This document shows positions 28,154 to 38,241 of a stretch of 58,289 bases of DNA, piece by piece. Position numbers and translations under genes: made by a program. The DNA lies in assembly GCA_012523075.1 (NCBI GenBank), contig JAAYJF010000076.1:1-58289 (forward strand). Direction: 5' to 3'. Position 1 is the first letter of the stretch. Each line of letters starts with the position of its first letter. This stretch comes from Clostridiales bacterium (GTDB lineage: Bacteria; Bacillota; Clostridia; Ch29). The notes beneath the pieces were generated by a model. It was not told the DNA's origin. It saw only the letters and a list, made by a program, of their open reading frames with translations, and did not search any database.

Positions 28154-30220
28154 ATGGCTAAAATTAGAGTGTACGAATTGGCAAAACAGTTGAAACTGTC
28201 AAGCAAAGAGTTGATCAAAATGCTGGCAGAACTGGGAGTGGAGACAAAGAATCATATGAGCACCATTAGCGAGAAAGAGGCAAATGCAGTAATGGAATTG
28301 ATAAACGAAGAACAAGACGATGATGGGACACTTGATATAATAGAGGACGAACACGAAGAAAAGGCCGTCAAAAAGGCCAAAAGCAGGAAACCAAAAGGCA
28401 AGCCAATGGCGGATGGGAATACTGCCGGCATAAAGGACCCCAAGTCACCGGTTGCGGCAAAAAAACCTGCAGGAGGAAAGACGGTGGAGATAGGGGCAGA
28501 GGTCACTGTAAAGGGCCTGGCCGAGACGTTGGGTGTTCCGGCTACCCAAATTATAAAAAGGCTTATACCACTTGGAATAATGGCAGGCCTGAACCAAAAC
28601 ATAGACGGCGACATTGCAGCCGAAATAGGCAGGGAATATGGCTTTGAACTGGTGGTTAAAAAGCCGGAAAGCAGTGAAGATTACCTCTTCGAGGAAATTG
28701 ACGACCCGGCCAAAATGAAACCCAGGTCACCGGTGGTTACGGTAATGGGACACGTTGACCACGGTAAGACATCACTGCTTGACAGGATAAGAAAAACAAA
28801 GGTAACCGAGCAGGAGGCCGGGGGTATCACCCAGCACATAGGAGCATACAAGGTAAAAATAGACGAGAGGGAGATAGTGTTCCTGGACACGCCTGGCCAT
28901 GAAGCCTTCACCGCTATGAGGGCAAGGGGTGCCCAAGTGACTGATATAGCGATATTGGTGGTAGCGGCGGACGATGGGGTAATGCCCCAGACAATAGAGG
29001 CCATAAACCACGTCCGGGCGGCCAATGTGGCGCTTATAGTGGCAATAAACAAAATTGACAAATCCGCTGCAAACCCCGACAGGGTAAAACAGGAGCTGGC
29101 CGACCAGGGACTGCTGCTTGAGGAATGGGGAGGCGAAACAATAGGGGTTGCGGTTTCCGCTCATACCGGAGAGGGCATAGAAGACCTGCTGGAAATGGTA
29201 CTTTTGGTGGCGGACATGCAAGAGCTTAAGGCAAACCCGGACAGGAACGCCGTAGGGACTGTTATAGAAGCAAAGCTTGACAAAGGCAGGGGACCCGTTG
29301 CGACGGTACTCATCCAAAAAGGTACCCTTAAGGCCGGGGATTCAATAGTGGTTGGAGCAGCACACGGTAAGGTGCGGGCGATGACCGATGACAACGGCAA
29401 GAGGATATACAAGGCCGGTCCGTCTACCCCCGTTGAGGTTATTGGCCTTTCGGAGGTCCCGGATGCCGGCGATATGCTGGTTGTTACAGAGGACGACAAA
29501 ACGGCAAGGCATATCGCCCAGCAGAGGAAAGAAAGAATACGCACCACAATGCTAAGGTCTAGCCAGAGAGTATCCCTTGAGGACCTGTTCGACCAGATAA
29601 AGGAGGGCAAGGTAAAGGACCTCAATATAATAATAAAGGCGGATGTACACGGCTCTGTGGAAGCTATAAGGCAGTCCATTGAAAAGCTCAGCAATGAAGA
29701 GGTGCGGATAAAATCCATCCACGGCGGAGTGGGCGCAATTACCGAAACGGATGTTATGCTTGCGGCGGCCTCAAACGCAATAGTTATTGGGTTTAACGTA
29801 AGGCCGGACAGCAAGGCGGTCCAGATGGCAAGCCACGAGGACGTGGATATAAGGACCTACAGAATTATATACGACGCAATAAACGACTTGGAGGCCGCAA
29901 TAAAGGGAATGCTGGAACCCAAGTACAAAGAGGTTGTAATAGGAAAGGCTGAGGTGAGGGCCATATTCAAGGTTTCATCTATAGGTACCATAGCGGGATG
30001 CTATGTTCAGGAGGGTAAAATCCAGCGCAACGGCGGCATAAGGGTTGTCCGTGATGGTATAGTAATTTTTGAAGGAAGGATAGAATCCCTTAAAAGGTTT
30101 AAGGATGACGCAAGGGAAGTTGTGCAGGGGTACGAATGCGGTATAAGCGTAGAAGCCTTCAACGATATAAAAGAAGGGGATATCCTGGAGTGCTTCGTTG
30201 ACCAGGAGATTCCAAGATAG
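28154..30220 (+). CDS. infB: Translation initiation factor IF-2
   Basis: A GTPase that brings fMet-tRNA to the 30S subunit and promotes subunit joining. It has 688 residues: two IF2_N modules ([18 protein letters not shown] and [17 protein letters not shown]) separated by a Lys/Glu-rich linker, the G domain with [17 protein letters not shown] and NKIDK, then domains II-IV. It is a short-linker form. ATG 28154 is 6 nt after AGGGGGTG; GTG 28145 is within the SD. The B. subtilis gene ylxP is absent between infB and rbfA. Confidence 0.98.
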   Translation: MAKIRVYELAKQLKLSSKELIKMLAELGVETKNHMSTISEKEANAVMELINEEQDDDGTLDIIEDEHEEKAVKKAKSRKPKGKPMADGNTAGIKDPKSPVAAKKPAGGKTVEIGAEVTVKGLAETLGVPATQIIKRLIPLGIMAGLNQNIDGDIAAEIGREYGFELVVKKPESSEDYLFEEIDDPAKMKPRSPVVTVMGHVDHGKTSLLDRIRKTKVTEQEAGGITQHIGAYKVKIDEREIVFLDTPGHEAFTAMRARGAQVTDIAILVVAADDGVMPQTIEAINHVRAANVALIVAINKIDKSAANPDRVKQELADQGLLLEEWGGETIGVAVSAHTGEGIEDLLEMVLLVADMQELKANPDRNAVGTVIEAKLDKGRGPVATVLIQKGTLKAGDSIVVGAAHGKVRAMTDDNGKRIYKAGPSTPVEVIGLSEVPDAGDMLVVTEDDKTARHIAQQRKERIRTTMLRSSQRVSLEDLFDQIKEGKVKDLNIIIKADVHGSVEAIRQSIEKLSNEEVRIKSIHGGVGAITETDVMLAAASNAIVIGFNVRPDSKAVQMASHEDVDIRTYRIIYDAINDLEAAIKGMLEPKYKEVVIGKAEVRAIFKVSSIGTIAGCYVQEGKIQRNGGIRVVRDGIVIFEGRIESLKRFKDDAREVVQGYECGISVEAFNDIKEGDILECFVDQEIPR

Positions 30221-30234
30221 GGAAAGGTGATTTT

Positions 30235-30609
30235 ATGAGCAGGAGAGCCCAAAGACTTTCTGAGGAGATAAAGCGGGAGGTAAGCGATATACTGCGTAAC
30301 GGGGTAAAGGACCCGCGAGTTAATGCCCTTATAAGCATTACGCAGGTACAGGTTAGCAGGGACTTAGGCTATGCAAGGATATATGTAAGCCTCTTTGGCA
30401 GCCAAAGGGAAAAGAAGGATGCCCTTGAAGGCCTTGAACGGGCCCGGGGATTCATAAAGAGGGAATTGGGCGGAAGGCTTAAGCTAAGATGCGTACCGGA
30501 CATCAGTTTCCTGGCCGACGATTCAATAGAATACGGTTCCCACATAGACCAACTGCTTAAAAAAGTTATAAAAAGTGAGGAGACCGGAAAAGAAAATGAT
30601 GCTGACTGA
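30235..30609 (+). CDS. rbfA: Ribosome-binding factor A
   Basis: A late 30S maturation/cold-adaptation factor of KH-like fold. It has 124 residues: RAQRLSEEIKREVSDIL, DPRVNALISITQVQVSRDL and the C-terminal LKLRCVPDISFLADDSIEYG. It lies 14 bp after infB, and its 3' end overlaps nrnA by 14 bp. Confidence 0.96.
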   Translation: MSRRAQRLSEEIKREVSDILRNGVKDPRVNALISITQVQVSRDLGYARIYVSLFGSQREKKDALEGLERARGFIKRELGGRLKLRCVPDISFLADDSIEYGSHIDQLLKKVIKSEETGKENDAD

Positions 30610-31555
30610 TATGGTAAAACGCCTCATGGAAAGCGGTAGCGTCGGAATTATTACCCATATACAACCGGATGGCGATGCTTTGGGTTCGGCGTCCGCCCTG
30701 GGGCTTGCCCTGGAAAGGTTGGGCAAAAAGGTTGTGATATTTAAAAATGATAAACCACCGAAGAAGTATTCCTTTTTACCGGGGGCCCATTTGGTGGTGG
30801 ACTGTAAAGGTCCGGCCAATCGGGTGGAAACACTGGCGGTACTCGACTGTGCAGACTTAGACAGGCTGGGGGATGGAATACAACACTATGAAAAGGCGGG
30901 CACCGTGCTCAATATAGACCATCATATAAGCAACACCATGTTTGGGAATATGAATATGGTGGACACCAACGCTGCAGCCACCGGTGAGTTGGTATACCAG
31001 ATGATAAAGTTGATGGGGATTGAATTAAACGTGGATATTGCAGAATGTATCTATACGGCAATAGCAGCCGATACCGGTTGTTTCAAATACGATAATACCA
31101 CCTCCGTCACCCACGGCATTGCAGGGGAACTAATAAGCATAGGAGTAGAATCAAACCGTATATGTAGCCAAATTTTCAGCCTACGGACCCTGCAGCAGAC
31201 AAAGATGCTGGGTAGGGCGATAGACAGTATAAAGACCTACCACTGCGGAAGAACCGCAATTATGACCGTAACAGCAAATGTGATGCAAGAGACCGGGTGC
31301 GGCCAAGAGGACCTGGAGGGCATTGTTGAATTCGCCCGGGATATAGAAGGCGTGGAGGTGGCGGCCCTTTTAAGGGAAACGGACGGTGGAGATATAAAAG
31401 TGGGCTTAAGGTCAAAAGAGTATGCGGACACCGCAGCAATTGCGGCTGTATTTGGCGGCGGCGGCCACAGGAAAGCTTCGGGCTGTACAATCCACGCTCC
31501 GATGGAAAAAGCAGTGACGCAACTGATTGAAGAAATTAGAAAAAGTTACGGATAA
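30596..31555 (+). CDS. nrnA: DHH-family nanoRNase/pAp phosphatase NrnA
   Basis: Degrades short oligoribonucleotides and hydrolyses pAp. It has about 319 residues: a DHH domain with metal residues in IQPDGDALGSA, LDCADLDRLG and NIDHHISN, then a DHHA1 domain with FGGGGHRKASGC. The start lies in the end of rbfA; ATG 30596 and ATG 30599 are both possible. It is often found between rbfA and truB in Clostridia. Confidence 0.94.
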   Translation: MMLTDMVKRLMESGSVGIITHIQPDGDALGSASALGLALERLGKKVVIFKNDKPPKKYSFLPGAHLVVDCKGPANRVETLAVLDCADLDRLGDGIQHYEKAGTVLNIDHHISNTMFGNMNMVDTNAAATGELVYQMIKLMGIELNVDIAECIYTAIAADTGCFKYDNTTSVTHGIAGELISIGVESNRICSQIFSLRTLQQTKMLGRAIDSIKTYHCGRTAIMTVTANVMQETGCGQEDLEGIVEFARDIEGVEVAALLRETDGGDIKVGLRSKEYADTAAIAAVFGGGGHRKASGCTIHAPMEKAVTQLIEEIRKSYG

Positions 31556-31563
31556 AAAAGGAT

Positions 31564-32502
31564 ATGGACGGATTTATTAATTTGTTGAAGCCCCCAGGCC
31601 CAACGTCTTTCCAGGCGGTGGGCGCAATAAAGAGAATAACTGGAGCAAAAAAGGCCGGCCACACCGGTACCCTTGACCCGGGCGCGGCGGGAGTACTGCC
31701 CGTGTGCCTTGGCAAAGCCACAAAGCTGTCCGGAATGCTTACCCAGGCTAAAAAAAGGTACAGGGCAGAGATAACCTTCGGGTTGATAACCGATACCCAG
31801 GACAGCTACGGCAAGGTTTTGAAAAGGACAAAAGCCCAAATAACAAAGGAAGAAATTGAAGTGCTCCTTAAGGGGTTCCTGGGAATCGGGCAGCAGGTCC
31901 CACCTATGTATTCGGCAGTTAAGCAGGGGGGCAGGAAGCTTTATCAACTGGCCCGGGAAGGCCTGGAGGTGGAGCGAAGTCCCAGGGATATCGAAATATA
32001 CAGCCTGGACCTTGTGGAATTCTTTCCCCCCGACAGGGCGATTATAGATATAGAATGTTCCAAGGGTACGTATATAAGAACGCTATGCCATGACATAGGC
32101 ACCCAAGCCGGTTGTGGCGCCATTATGTCCTTCCTTGTACGACTTAGTTCCGGTGAGTTTACGCTGGATAACGCAGTTACGTTGGAAGAACTTGCAGATG
32201 CCGCCAAAGCATATAGCCTTACCCAATTGGTACTGCCCCTTGATTACCCGCTGCAGGGTATGGCAAAGGCTGAAATCCGGGAGGATTCGCTAAGGTTTGC
32301 CCTTAACGGGAACATCCTATACCCGCACAACCTCGTGTCGGGTTTAACGGAGCTGGGCAACGGGCAGCAGCTTAGGCTGTATTACAGGCAGAACTTGTTA
32401 GGGCTGGCGGTATATAATAGGGATGGACAATCCCCCTGGATAAAAATGAAGTGCATTCTAACCGGTGCCAGGACACCGGACCATTTTAACAAACAGGTGT
32501 GA
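31564..32502 (+). CDS. truB: tRNA pseudouridine-55 synthase TruB
   Basis: Forms pseudouridine 55 in the T-loop of tRNAs. It has 312 residues with INLLKPPGPTSFQAVGAIK, catalytic Asp in HTGTLDPGAAGVLP, YSAVKQGGRKLYQLAREG and a PUA-like C-terminal domain. The ATG is at 31564, 8 bp after nrnA. It is followed by ribF as in most Firmicutes. Confidence 0.97.
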   Translation: MDGFINLLKPPGPTSFQAVGAIKRITGAKKAGHTGTLDPGAAGVLPVCLGKATKLSGMLTQAKKRYRAEITFGLITDTQDSYGKVLKRTKAQITKEEIEVLLKGFLGIGQQVPPMYSAVKQGGRKLYQLAREGLEVERSPRDIEIYSLDLVEFFPPDRAIIDIECSKGTYIRTLCHDIGTQAGCGAIMSFLVRLSSGEFTLDNAVTLEELADAAKAYSLTQLVLPLDYPLQGMAKAEIREDSLRFALNGNILYPHNLVSGLTELGNGQQLRLYYRQNLLGLAVYNRDGQSPWIKMKCILTGARTPDHFNKQV

Positions 32503-32514
32503 AGGGGAATAAAA

Positions 32515-33402
32515 ATGAATTCGACTGGCTGGGGAATAGCACTGGGCTATTTTGACGGAGTACATATAGGCCACCGTAAACTTATAGAAGAACTTCTCAG
32601 GCAAAGTGGCAAAATAGGTCTCAAGACAATGGTATATACCTTCGATCGGCACCCTCAAAACGTAATTAGGCCAGACCAATCCATTCCTCTTATATATCCG
32701 CCGGAGGAAAGATACAAGATACTTCGCGACCTGGGGGTGGACAGCGTGGAGATGACCGCCTTTGATAAGTGCATAGCCAATATGACGCCGGAACAGTTTT
32801 TTGAAGACGTTCTGGTGAAAAAATACAACATGAAGTATGGAGTAGTAGGTTTTAACTACCGGTTCGGTCGCGAAGGAAAGGGAGATGTACGCCTTCTTGG
32901 CGGGCTTGCAACCGAAAGAGGAATAAGGATAGACGTAGTAAAACCGGTTAAATTGGAGGGGCAGCTGGTAAGCAGCAGCTATATTCGCCGGCTTCTTAAA
33001 GAAGGCGATATAAAAAGGGCCAATGATTGCCTAGGCAGCAACTACACCGTTTCGGGCAGAGTGGTAAAGGGAAAGGGCAGGGGAAACGGGATGGGCATCC
33101 CCACCGCAAACATAAGGCTACCCGAAGGGGTAATGTACCCTGCCAGAGGTGTCTATGCCACCAACACACTTTTTGAGGGAAAAAGATATATAAGCATAAC
33201 CAATGTTGGGATAAACCCTACCTTTAACAATGACAGAACGGTTACAGAGACTTATATACTCGGCCTTAACGAGGACCTGTACAACAGATGTATAGCGGTG
33301 GAGTTCTTTGATAGAATAAGGGAAGAAAAAAAATTTGCTGGCAGGGAGGAATTGAGAAAACAGATAGAATTAGATATCAGGAAATTGGAAAACTATTTTT
33401 AA
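32515..33402 (+). CDS. ribF: Bifunctional riboflavin kinase / FAD synthetase RibF
   Basis: Makes FMN from riboflavin and then FAD. It has 295 residues: an N-terminal adenylyltransferase domain (LGYFDGVHIGHRKLI, GFNYRFGREGKGD, SSSYIRRLLKEGD) and a C-terminal flavokinase domain (GRGNGMGIPTANI, TNVGINPTF, VEFFDRIREEKKF). The first catalytic motif begins only 9 residues in, so the N-terminus is somewhat shorter than in B. subtilis RibC. It ends the nusA-infB operon. Confidence 0.96.
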   Translation: MNSTGWGIALGYFDGVHIGHRKLIEELLRQSGKIGLKTMVYTFDRHPQNVIRPDQSIPLIYPPEERYKILRDLGVDSVEMTAFDKCIANMTPEQFFEDVLVKKYNMKYGVVGFNYRFGREGKGDVRLLGGLATERGIRIDVVKPVKLEGQLVSSSYIRRLLKEGDIKRANDCLGSNYTVSGRVVKGKGRGNGMGIPTANIRLPEGVMYPARGVYATNTLFEGKRYISITNVGINPTFNNDRTVTETYILGLNEDLYNRCIAVEFFDRIREEKKFAGREELRKQIELDIRKLENYF

Positions 33403-33441
33403 TAAACTTAAATAGTGCAAAACAACCACCCCAGGTTAATG

Positions 33442-33469
33442 TTTACAAACATCTTGCTTTTGTGATACT
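33442..33469 (+). promoter_or_regulatory. Candidate promoter for rpsO, extended -10
   Basis: TTTACA, a 16-bp spacer, then GATACT preceded by TG at the extended -10 position (TGTGATACT). It would give rpsO a leader of about 85 nt. Confidence 0.5.
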
Positions 33470-33475
33470 ATTAAA

Positions 33476-33558
33476 TTGTTCGCTGAACCTTATGCTAGGT
33501 TTAAGGCTTCTCCGACCTTTTACTTGGTTTAAGGGGCTGATATTTGAGGAGGTGAAAT
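33476..33558 (+). promoter_or_regulatory. rpsO leader with small inverted repeats, possible S15 autoregulation site
   Basis: The leader holds AACCT/AGGTT around a TATGCT loop, and CCTT/AAGG around a longer loop just before the GAGGAGGTG SD. S15 commonly represses its own mRNA through a leader structure, but I could not match a specific known fold. Confidence 0.35.
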
Positions 33559-33559
33559 A

Positions 33560-33826
33560 ATGCTGAACAACGAAGAAAAGCAAAAAATTATCGACGGTTA
33601 CAAGATTCATGAGACCGATACGGGTTCCCCGGAGGTGCAGGTTGCAATATTAACCGAAAGAATCAACCAGCTAAATGAGCATCTCAAGGTTAACAAAAAA
33701 GACCATCACTCAAGACGGGGGCTCTTAAAAATGGTTGGTAAAAGACGTGGACTTCTTAAATACCTGAAGGATAAGGACATAGAAAGGTACAGAAAGCTGA
33801 TAGAACAGCTTGGCTTAAGAAAGTAA
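33560..33826 (+). CDS. rpsO: 30S ribosomal protein S15
   Basis: A primary binder of the 16S rRNA central domain. It has 88 residues, the standard length, with [18 protein letters not shown] and [33 protein letters not shown] precedes the ATG. It is followed by pnp, the usual pair. Confidence 0.98.
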   Translation: MLNNEEKQKIIDGYKIHETDTGSPEVQVAILTERINQLNEHLKVNKKDHHSRRGLLKMVGKRRGLLKYLKDKDIERYRKLIEQLGLRK

Positions 33827-33845
33827 GCAGACTTAAGAAAGTAAG

Positions 33846-33871
33846 AATGGGGCGGGTCAAACCGCTCCATT
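33846..33871 (+). terminator. Hairpin between rpsO and pnp
   Basis: AATGGGGCGG, loop GTCAAA, CCGCTCCATT (10 pairs with one G-U), followed by GTATTT. The T tract is weak, so this is partial termination or an RNase processing site, as known for rpsO-pnp mRNAs. Confidence 0.55.
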
Positions 33872-33909
33872 GTATTTAAAATGCGACACTTTTGATGAGG
33901 AGGTATAAG

Positions 33910-36051
33910 ATGGAGGAATTATATAAGCTAGAAACCTTCAGTCTGCAGTTGGCCGGAAGGGATCTGATTCTTGAAACGGGCAAAATGGCAGGCCAGGCCA
34001 ACGGAGCAGTACTGGTCAGGTACGGAGACACGGCTGTCCTGGTAACGGCAACCGCATCAGAACAGCCGAGGGAAGGGATAGATTTTTTCCCGTTAAGTTG
34101 CGACTATGAAGAAAAGCTGTACTCGGTGGGCAAGATTCCCGGCGGGTTCATAAAAAGGGAAGGAAGGCCCACCGAAAAGGCTGTATTGACCTCAAGGCTT
34201 ATAGACAGGCCTTTGCGACCGCTGTTCCCCAAGGGATTCAGGAACGACGTACAGATTATTGCCACCGTCCTGTCGGTGGACAGGGACAACTCGCCGGAGA
34301 TAGCGGCAATGATAGGCTCATCAGCTGCCCTTTCAATTTCCGACATACCCTTCTTCGGACCCACCGGCTCGGTCGAAGTGGGTCTTATTGACGGAGAATT
34401 TATTCTTAATCCGAATATCCAACAAAGGGAGAAAAGCGTCTTAAGCCTTATGGTATCCGGCACAAAGGATGCGGTAATGATGGTGGAGGCAGGAGCCAAT
34501 GAAATTTCGGAGGAAGTAATGCTTGAGGCTATCATGCTTGCCCACTCGGAAATTAAGAGGATAGTAGAGTTCATAGAGGGTATTGCTGTACAAATAGGAA
34601 AGGAAAAGATGGAGGTGCCCCTGGCCGAAATCCATCCGGAGTTGGAGAGGGAGGTCAGGGAATACGCAACTGTGCGATTGGTTGAAGCGATACTTACCCC
34701 CGAAAAACTGGAAAGAAATGCGAACATAGACAGGGTTAAGGAAGAAACGCAGCAGTACTTTGAAGAGAAATATCCCGAAAACGCTGCTGAAGTTTCGGAA
34801 GTGCTGTACGCCATTACAAAGGAAGAGGTTCGAAGGCTTATATTGGAAGAGGGAAAGAGACCCGACGACAGGAAGCCCGACGAAATAAGACCCATAGCCT
34901 GTGAGGTGGGGCTGTTGCCCAGAACCCACGGCTCGGGACTGTTTACCCGGGGGCAGACCCAGGCTTTAACAATCGCAACCCTGGGTGCGATGGGGGACGT
35001 ACAGATACTTGACGGGCTTGGTCTGGAGGAATTCAAGAGGTACATGCATCATTATAATTTCCCGCCCTACAGCGTAGGCGAGACAAGGTTCCTAAGGGGC
35101 CCCGGCCGCAGGGAAATAGGCCACGGTGCGCTGGCCGAAAGGGCACTGGAACCGATGATACCCAGCGAAGAGGATTTCCCGTATACTATACGGCTAGTCT
35201 CGGAGGTGTTAAGCTCCAACGGCTCCTCTTCCCAGGCAAGCGTTTGCGGAAGCACCCTTGCTTTGATGGATGCGGGTGTTCCAATAAAAGCACCGGTTGC
35301 GGGTATTGCCATGGGCCTTATTATGGAGGAAGACAGGGTACAGATACTGTCCGATATCCAAGGCATGGAGGACTTCCTTGGGGATATGGACTTTAAGGTG
35401 GCCGGCACCGCCAAGGGCATAACCGCCATTCAGATGGATATTAAAATACAAGGAATAGGTAAGGAAATCCTTGAGAGGGCATTGGAACAGGCCAAGCAGG
35501 GGAGGCTTTATATATTGGATAAAATGCTTGAGGTAATACCCGAACCCCGAAAAGAGCTGTCACCCTATGCGCCTAAGATAATTAGAACCCTTGTGGACCC
35601 GGAAAAAATCCGTGACATAATCGGTCCCGGTGGCAGAACCATAAACAAAATAATAAACGAAACCGGTGTCCAGATAGACATAGAGGATGACGGAAGGGTA
35701 TTTATCGCTGCCCCCGACAGGGAATCCGGTGAAAAGGCCCTAAAGATTATAGAGACCCTTACAAAGGACGTAGAGGTAGGGGAATTCTATATGGGCAAGG
35801 TACTAAGAATAATGAACTTTGGCGCCTTCGTCGAAATAGCACCGGGTAAAGAGGGTATGATACACATATCCAAGCTCGCCCACAAGAGAGTGGAGAAGGT
35901 GGAGGACGTATTAAACATAGGCGATGAGGTATTGGTTAAGGTTATTGAGATAGACAAGCAAGGACGGATAAACCTTTCCCGCAAGGACGCCCTTCCGAAG
36001 GAAGAAAACAGCGGTGAAACCCGGGATAACAAACGAAGGGCTAGACGCTAA
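33910..36051 (+). CDS. pnp: Polyribonucleotide nucleotidyltransferase (PNPase)
   Basis: A phosphorolytic 3'-5' exoribonuclease of mRNA decay. It has 713 residues: the first RNase PH domain (about 12-145), a helical linker, the second catalytic RNase PH domain ([16 protein letters not shown]), KH ([20 protein letters not shown]) and S1 ([21 protein letters not shown]). ATG 33910 is spaced 6 nt from GAGGAGGT. The TAA stop forms part of a 12-bp hairpin. Confidence 0.98.
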   Translation: MEELYKLETFSLQLAGRDLILETGKMAGQANGAVLVRYGDTAVLVTATASEQPREGIDFFPLSCDYEEKLYSVGKIPGGFIKREGRPTEKAVLTSRLIDRPLRPLFPKGFRNDVQIIATVLSVDRDNSPEIAAMIGSSAALSISDIPFFGPTGSVEVGLIDGEFILNPNIQQREKSVLSLMVSGTKDAVMMVEAGANEISEEVMLEAIMLAHSEIKRIVEFIEGIAVQIGKEKMEVPLAEIHPELEREVREYATVRLVEAILTPEKLERNANIDRVKEETQQYFEEKYPENAAEVSEVLYAITKEEVRRLILEEGKRPDDRKPDEIRPIACEVGLLPRTHGSGLFTRGQTQALTIATLGAMGDVQILDGLGLEEFKRYMHHYNFPPYSVGETRFLRGPGRREIGHGALAERALEPMIPSEEDFPYTIRLVSEVLSSNGSSSQASVCGSTLALMDAGVPIKAPVAGIAMGLIMEEDRVQILSDIQGMEDFLGDMDFKVAGTAKGITAIQMDIKIQGIGKEILERALEQAKQGRLYILDKMLEVIPEPRKELSPYAPKIIRTLVDPEKIRDIIGPGGRTINKIINETGVQIDIEDDGRVFIAAPDRESGEKALKIIETLTKDVEVGEFYMGKVLRIMNFGAFVEIAPGKEGMIHISKLAHKRVEKVEDVLNIGDEVLVKVIEIDKQGRINLSRKDALPKEENSGETRDNKRRARR

Positions 36052-36077
36052 AACATAAACCTTAAGTTTATGTTTTA
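36049..36077 (+). repeat. 12-bp perfect hairpin spanning the pnp stop codon
   Basis: TAAAACATAAAC, loop CTTAA, GTTTATGTTTTA. An outer AAGGGC (36036-36041) can also pair with GCCCTT (36078-36083) if seven bases (GACGCTA) are looped out. No T tract directly follows. Confidence 0.6.
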
Positions 36078-36103
36078 GCCCTTCCTGGGATAAAAGCCCC
36101 ATG

Positions 36104-36137
36104 GGCCTGCCGTAAAACGGACAGGTCTTTTGTTTTT
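36104..36137 (+). terminator. Intrinsic terminator of the rpsO-pnp unit
   Basis: CCTGCCGT, loop AAA, ACGG then CAGG with one bulged A (8 pairs), followed by TCTTTTGTTTTTG. Confidence 0.75.
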
Positions 36138-36198
36138 GAGCCTTTCTAAATTCTCCCGTGGCTGAATATGCTTTTAGTATATAGGAAGGGGGATGTGT

Positions 36199-36927
36199 AT
36201 GAAAAATTTAATACACAAACTAAGGGTTGGTAAGGCCGGTGTTTTGCTTACTATGCTTTCATTGGTAATCCTAACAGTCTTGGTATTTAGCGTTTTCCGG
36301 TACTATACCGAGACACAGCCGGTCTTTGGCGGACCCATTTACAAAGGGTCAAAGGAATCCAAGGGCATCGCCTTAACCTGTAATGTGGACTGGGGCGGTG
36401 AGTATTTGCCGGATATGCTAAAAATTTTGGACGCCGCCGGTATTAAGGCAGCTTTTTTTATAACCGGCAGGTGGGCGGAAAACAATAGTGAACTGCTGAA
36501 ACTAATTTCGGACAGCGGACATATAATAGGTAACCACGGATACTCACACAATGACCATTCAAAACTCGATTACAGCCAAAACCTGTCGGAAATACAAAGG
36601 ACCCAGGGGATAATTGAAGAAATCATAGGGAAAACGCCGGAATACTTTGCTCCGCCCTCGGGCGCATACAACAAGGACACTGTCAGGGCCTGTGAAGACC
36701 TTGGCTGTAAAGTGATAATGTGGAGCATAGATACCATAGACTGGAAAAAAGATGGAACCGAAAGGATAATAGCGAGGGTGGACAAAAAGATGCACGGTGG
36801 GGGTATAGTGCTTATGCATCCTACCGACCAGACTCTTGAGGCGCTGCCAACCATAATTAAAAACATCAGGGACAGGGGGTTTGAAATATTATCCCTGGAA
36901 GATTTAGTAAAAACAATTGAAAATTAG
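36199..36927 (+). CDS. Polysaccharide deacetylase (NodB domain), YlxY-like, membrane-anchored
   Basis: 242 residues: an N-terminal membrane anchor (GVLLTMLSLVILTVLVFSVF, about 14-33) and a NodB/CE4 domain with TCNVDWGGEY (first metal Asp region), GNHGYSHNDHSKL (His pair), PPSGAYNKDT, WSIDTIDW and IVLMHPT. The predicted reaction is metal-dependent N-deacetylation of a wall glycan, outside the membrane. It lies between pnp and an M16 peptidase exactly as B. subtilis ylxY, a sporulation-associated gene. ATG 36199 is preferred over ATG 36193 for SD spacing. Confidence 0.9.
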   Translation: MKNLIHKLRVGKAGVLLTMLSLVILTVLVFSVFRYYTETQPVFGGPIYKGSKESKGIALTCNVDWGGEYLPDMLKILDAAGIKAAFFITGRWAENNSELLKLISDSGHIIGNHGYSHNDHSKLDYSQNLSEIQRTQGIIEEIIGKTPEYFAPPSGAYNKDTVRACEDLGCKVIMWSIDTIDWKKDGTERIIARVDKKMHGGGIVLMHPTDQTLEALPTIIKNIRDRGFEILSLEDLVKTIEN

Positions 36928-36978
36928 AGTAGGCCTCTATATAATTAAATAGTCTTAATTCATAACAGGAGGATAAAT

Positions 36979-38241
36979 ATGCAATATAAAAAGATGGTAC
37001 TACCCAACGGACTAAGAATTCTCTATGAGGAGATACTCTATGTACAGTCGGTAAGCATTGGGGTCTGGATTGCGGCGGGCGCCAGGAACGAACAGCCTGG
37101 AATAAACGGAATTTCGCATTTTATAGAGCATATGGCCTTTAAGGGAACAAACAGAAGGAGCGCAAAGGCCATTGCGGAGGAAATTGACAATGTTGGCGGA
37201 CAGCTCAACGCGTTTACGGGAAAGGAATGCACCTGCTATTATGCAAAGGTATTAAACCAGCAGATGGAACTGGCCTTTGACATACTTTCGGATATGCTCT
37301 TTAATTCGGAATTCTCCGAAACCGAGATTGATAAAGAGAAAAACGTGGTATATGAAGAAATAAGCATGTACGAGGACAACCCGGAGGAAATGGTACACGA
37401 TATTTATGCCTCAAACGTTTTCAGGGGACATCCGCTGGGATACCCGGTGCTGGGGGATATTGACACCGTGAAAGGGATTGGACGGAAGGATATATTCGGC
37501 TTCCTAAGGGCCAATTATCGTCCGGATAACACGGTTATTTCGGTAGCCGGCAATGTAAACCAAAAGGAAATTGAAAGGCTGGCGGCGAAATATTTCTCGG
37601 ACTGGGGTGAAAGAAGCCCGGATGCGGAGCAGCCTGTCCGGCCGGTGCTCAACTTTGAATACAACTTAAAACAAAAAGATACCGAACAGGTGCACTTCTG
37701 TATGGGTTTCAGAGGCCTAAACCAAAAGAACGAAAAACTCTATTCCTTTCTCGCCCTCAATAACCTGCTGGGCGGCGGGATGAGTTCACGGCTGTTCCAA
37801 AGGGTCAGGGAGGAACTGGGCCTGGTGTATTCCATATACACCTATCCAGCCACATACAGCGATATAGGCCTCATGACAATTTACGCCGGTACAAACCCGG
37901 CACAATTCGAAAGAGTTATACAAACCATACTGGATGAGCTTAAGGACCTTAAGAAAAACGGCGTAAAGAAAGAGGAACTGTCCAGGGTTAAGGAACAAAT
38001 GAAGGGTAACTATATTCTTGGTATGGAAGGGACGGGCAGCAGGATGTCCTCAATGGGCAAATCGGAGCTTTTGCTAGGAAGGGTATTCTCCCAGGAAGAA
38101 ACTCTAAAAAGTATAGACTCGGTCAGTATGGAAGATATTAGGGCGATGATAGATTACGTTATTGATTTTGAAAATATAGCCGTTACGGTTTTAGGCAGTG
38201 TAGACAAAAAAGCAAAGGAACTGCAGGGGATGATGGTATGA
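36979..38241 (+). CDS. M16 family zinc peptidase MlpA/YmxG-like
   Basis: 420 residues: an inverted zinc motif HxxEH in GISHFIEHMAFKGT with downstream Glu in KNVVYEEISMYEDNPEEM, and a second inactive M16 half (LNNLLGGGMSSRLFQRVREE). It is a cytoplasmic processing-peptidase-like enzyme; the substrate is unknown. It matches B. subtilis mlpA in position (pnp-ylxY-mlpA). The stop overlaps the dut start (ATGA). Confidence 0.93.
   Translation: MQYKKMVLPNGLRILYEEILYVQSVSIGVWIAAGARNEQPGINGISHFIEHMAFKGTNRRSAKAIAEEIDNVGGQLNAFTGKECTCYYAKVLNQQMELAFDILSDMLFNSEFSETEIDKEKNVVYEEISMYEDNPEEMVHDIYASNVFRGHPLGYPVLGDIDTVKGIGRKDIFGFLRANYRPDNTVISVAGNVNQKEIERLAAKYFSDWGERSPDAEQPVRPVLNFEYNLKQKDTEQVHFCMGFRGLNQKNEKLYSFLALNNLLGGGMSSRLFQRVREELGLVYSIYTYPATYSDIGLMTIYAGTNPAQFERVIQTILDELKDLKKNGVKKEELSRVKEQMKGNYILGMEGTGSRMSSMGKSELLLGRVFSQEETLKSIDSVSMEDIRAMIDYVIDFENIAVTVLGSVDKKAKELQGMMV

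Noticed and set aside
34104-35045. 313-codon open frame on the minus strand inside pnp
   Set aside because: It lies antisense to a textbook PNPase frame; its product is Ser/Ile-rich with no domain, as expected from a shadow frame.
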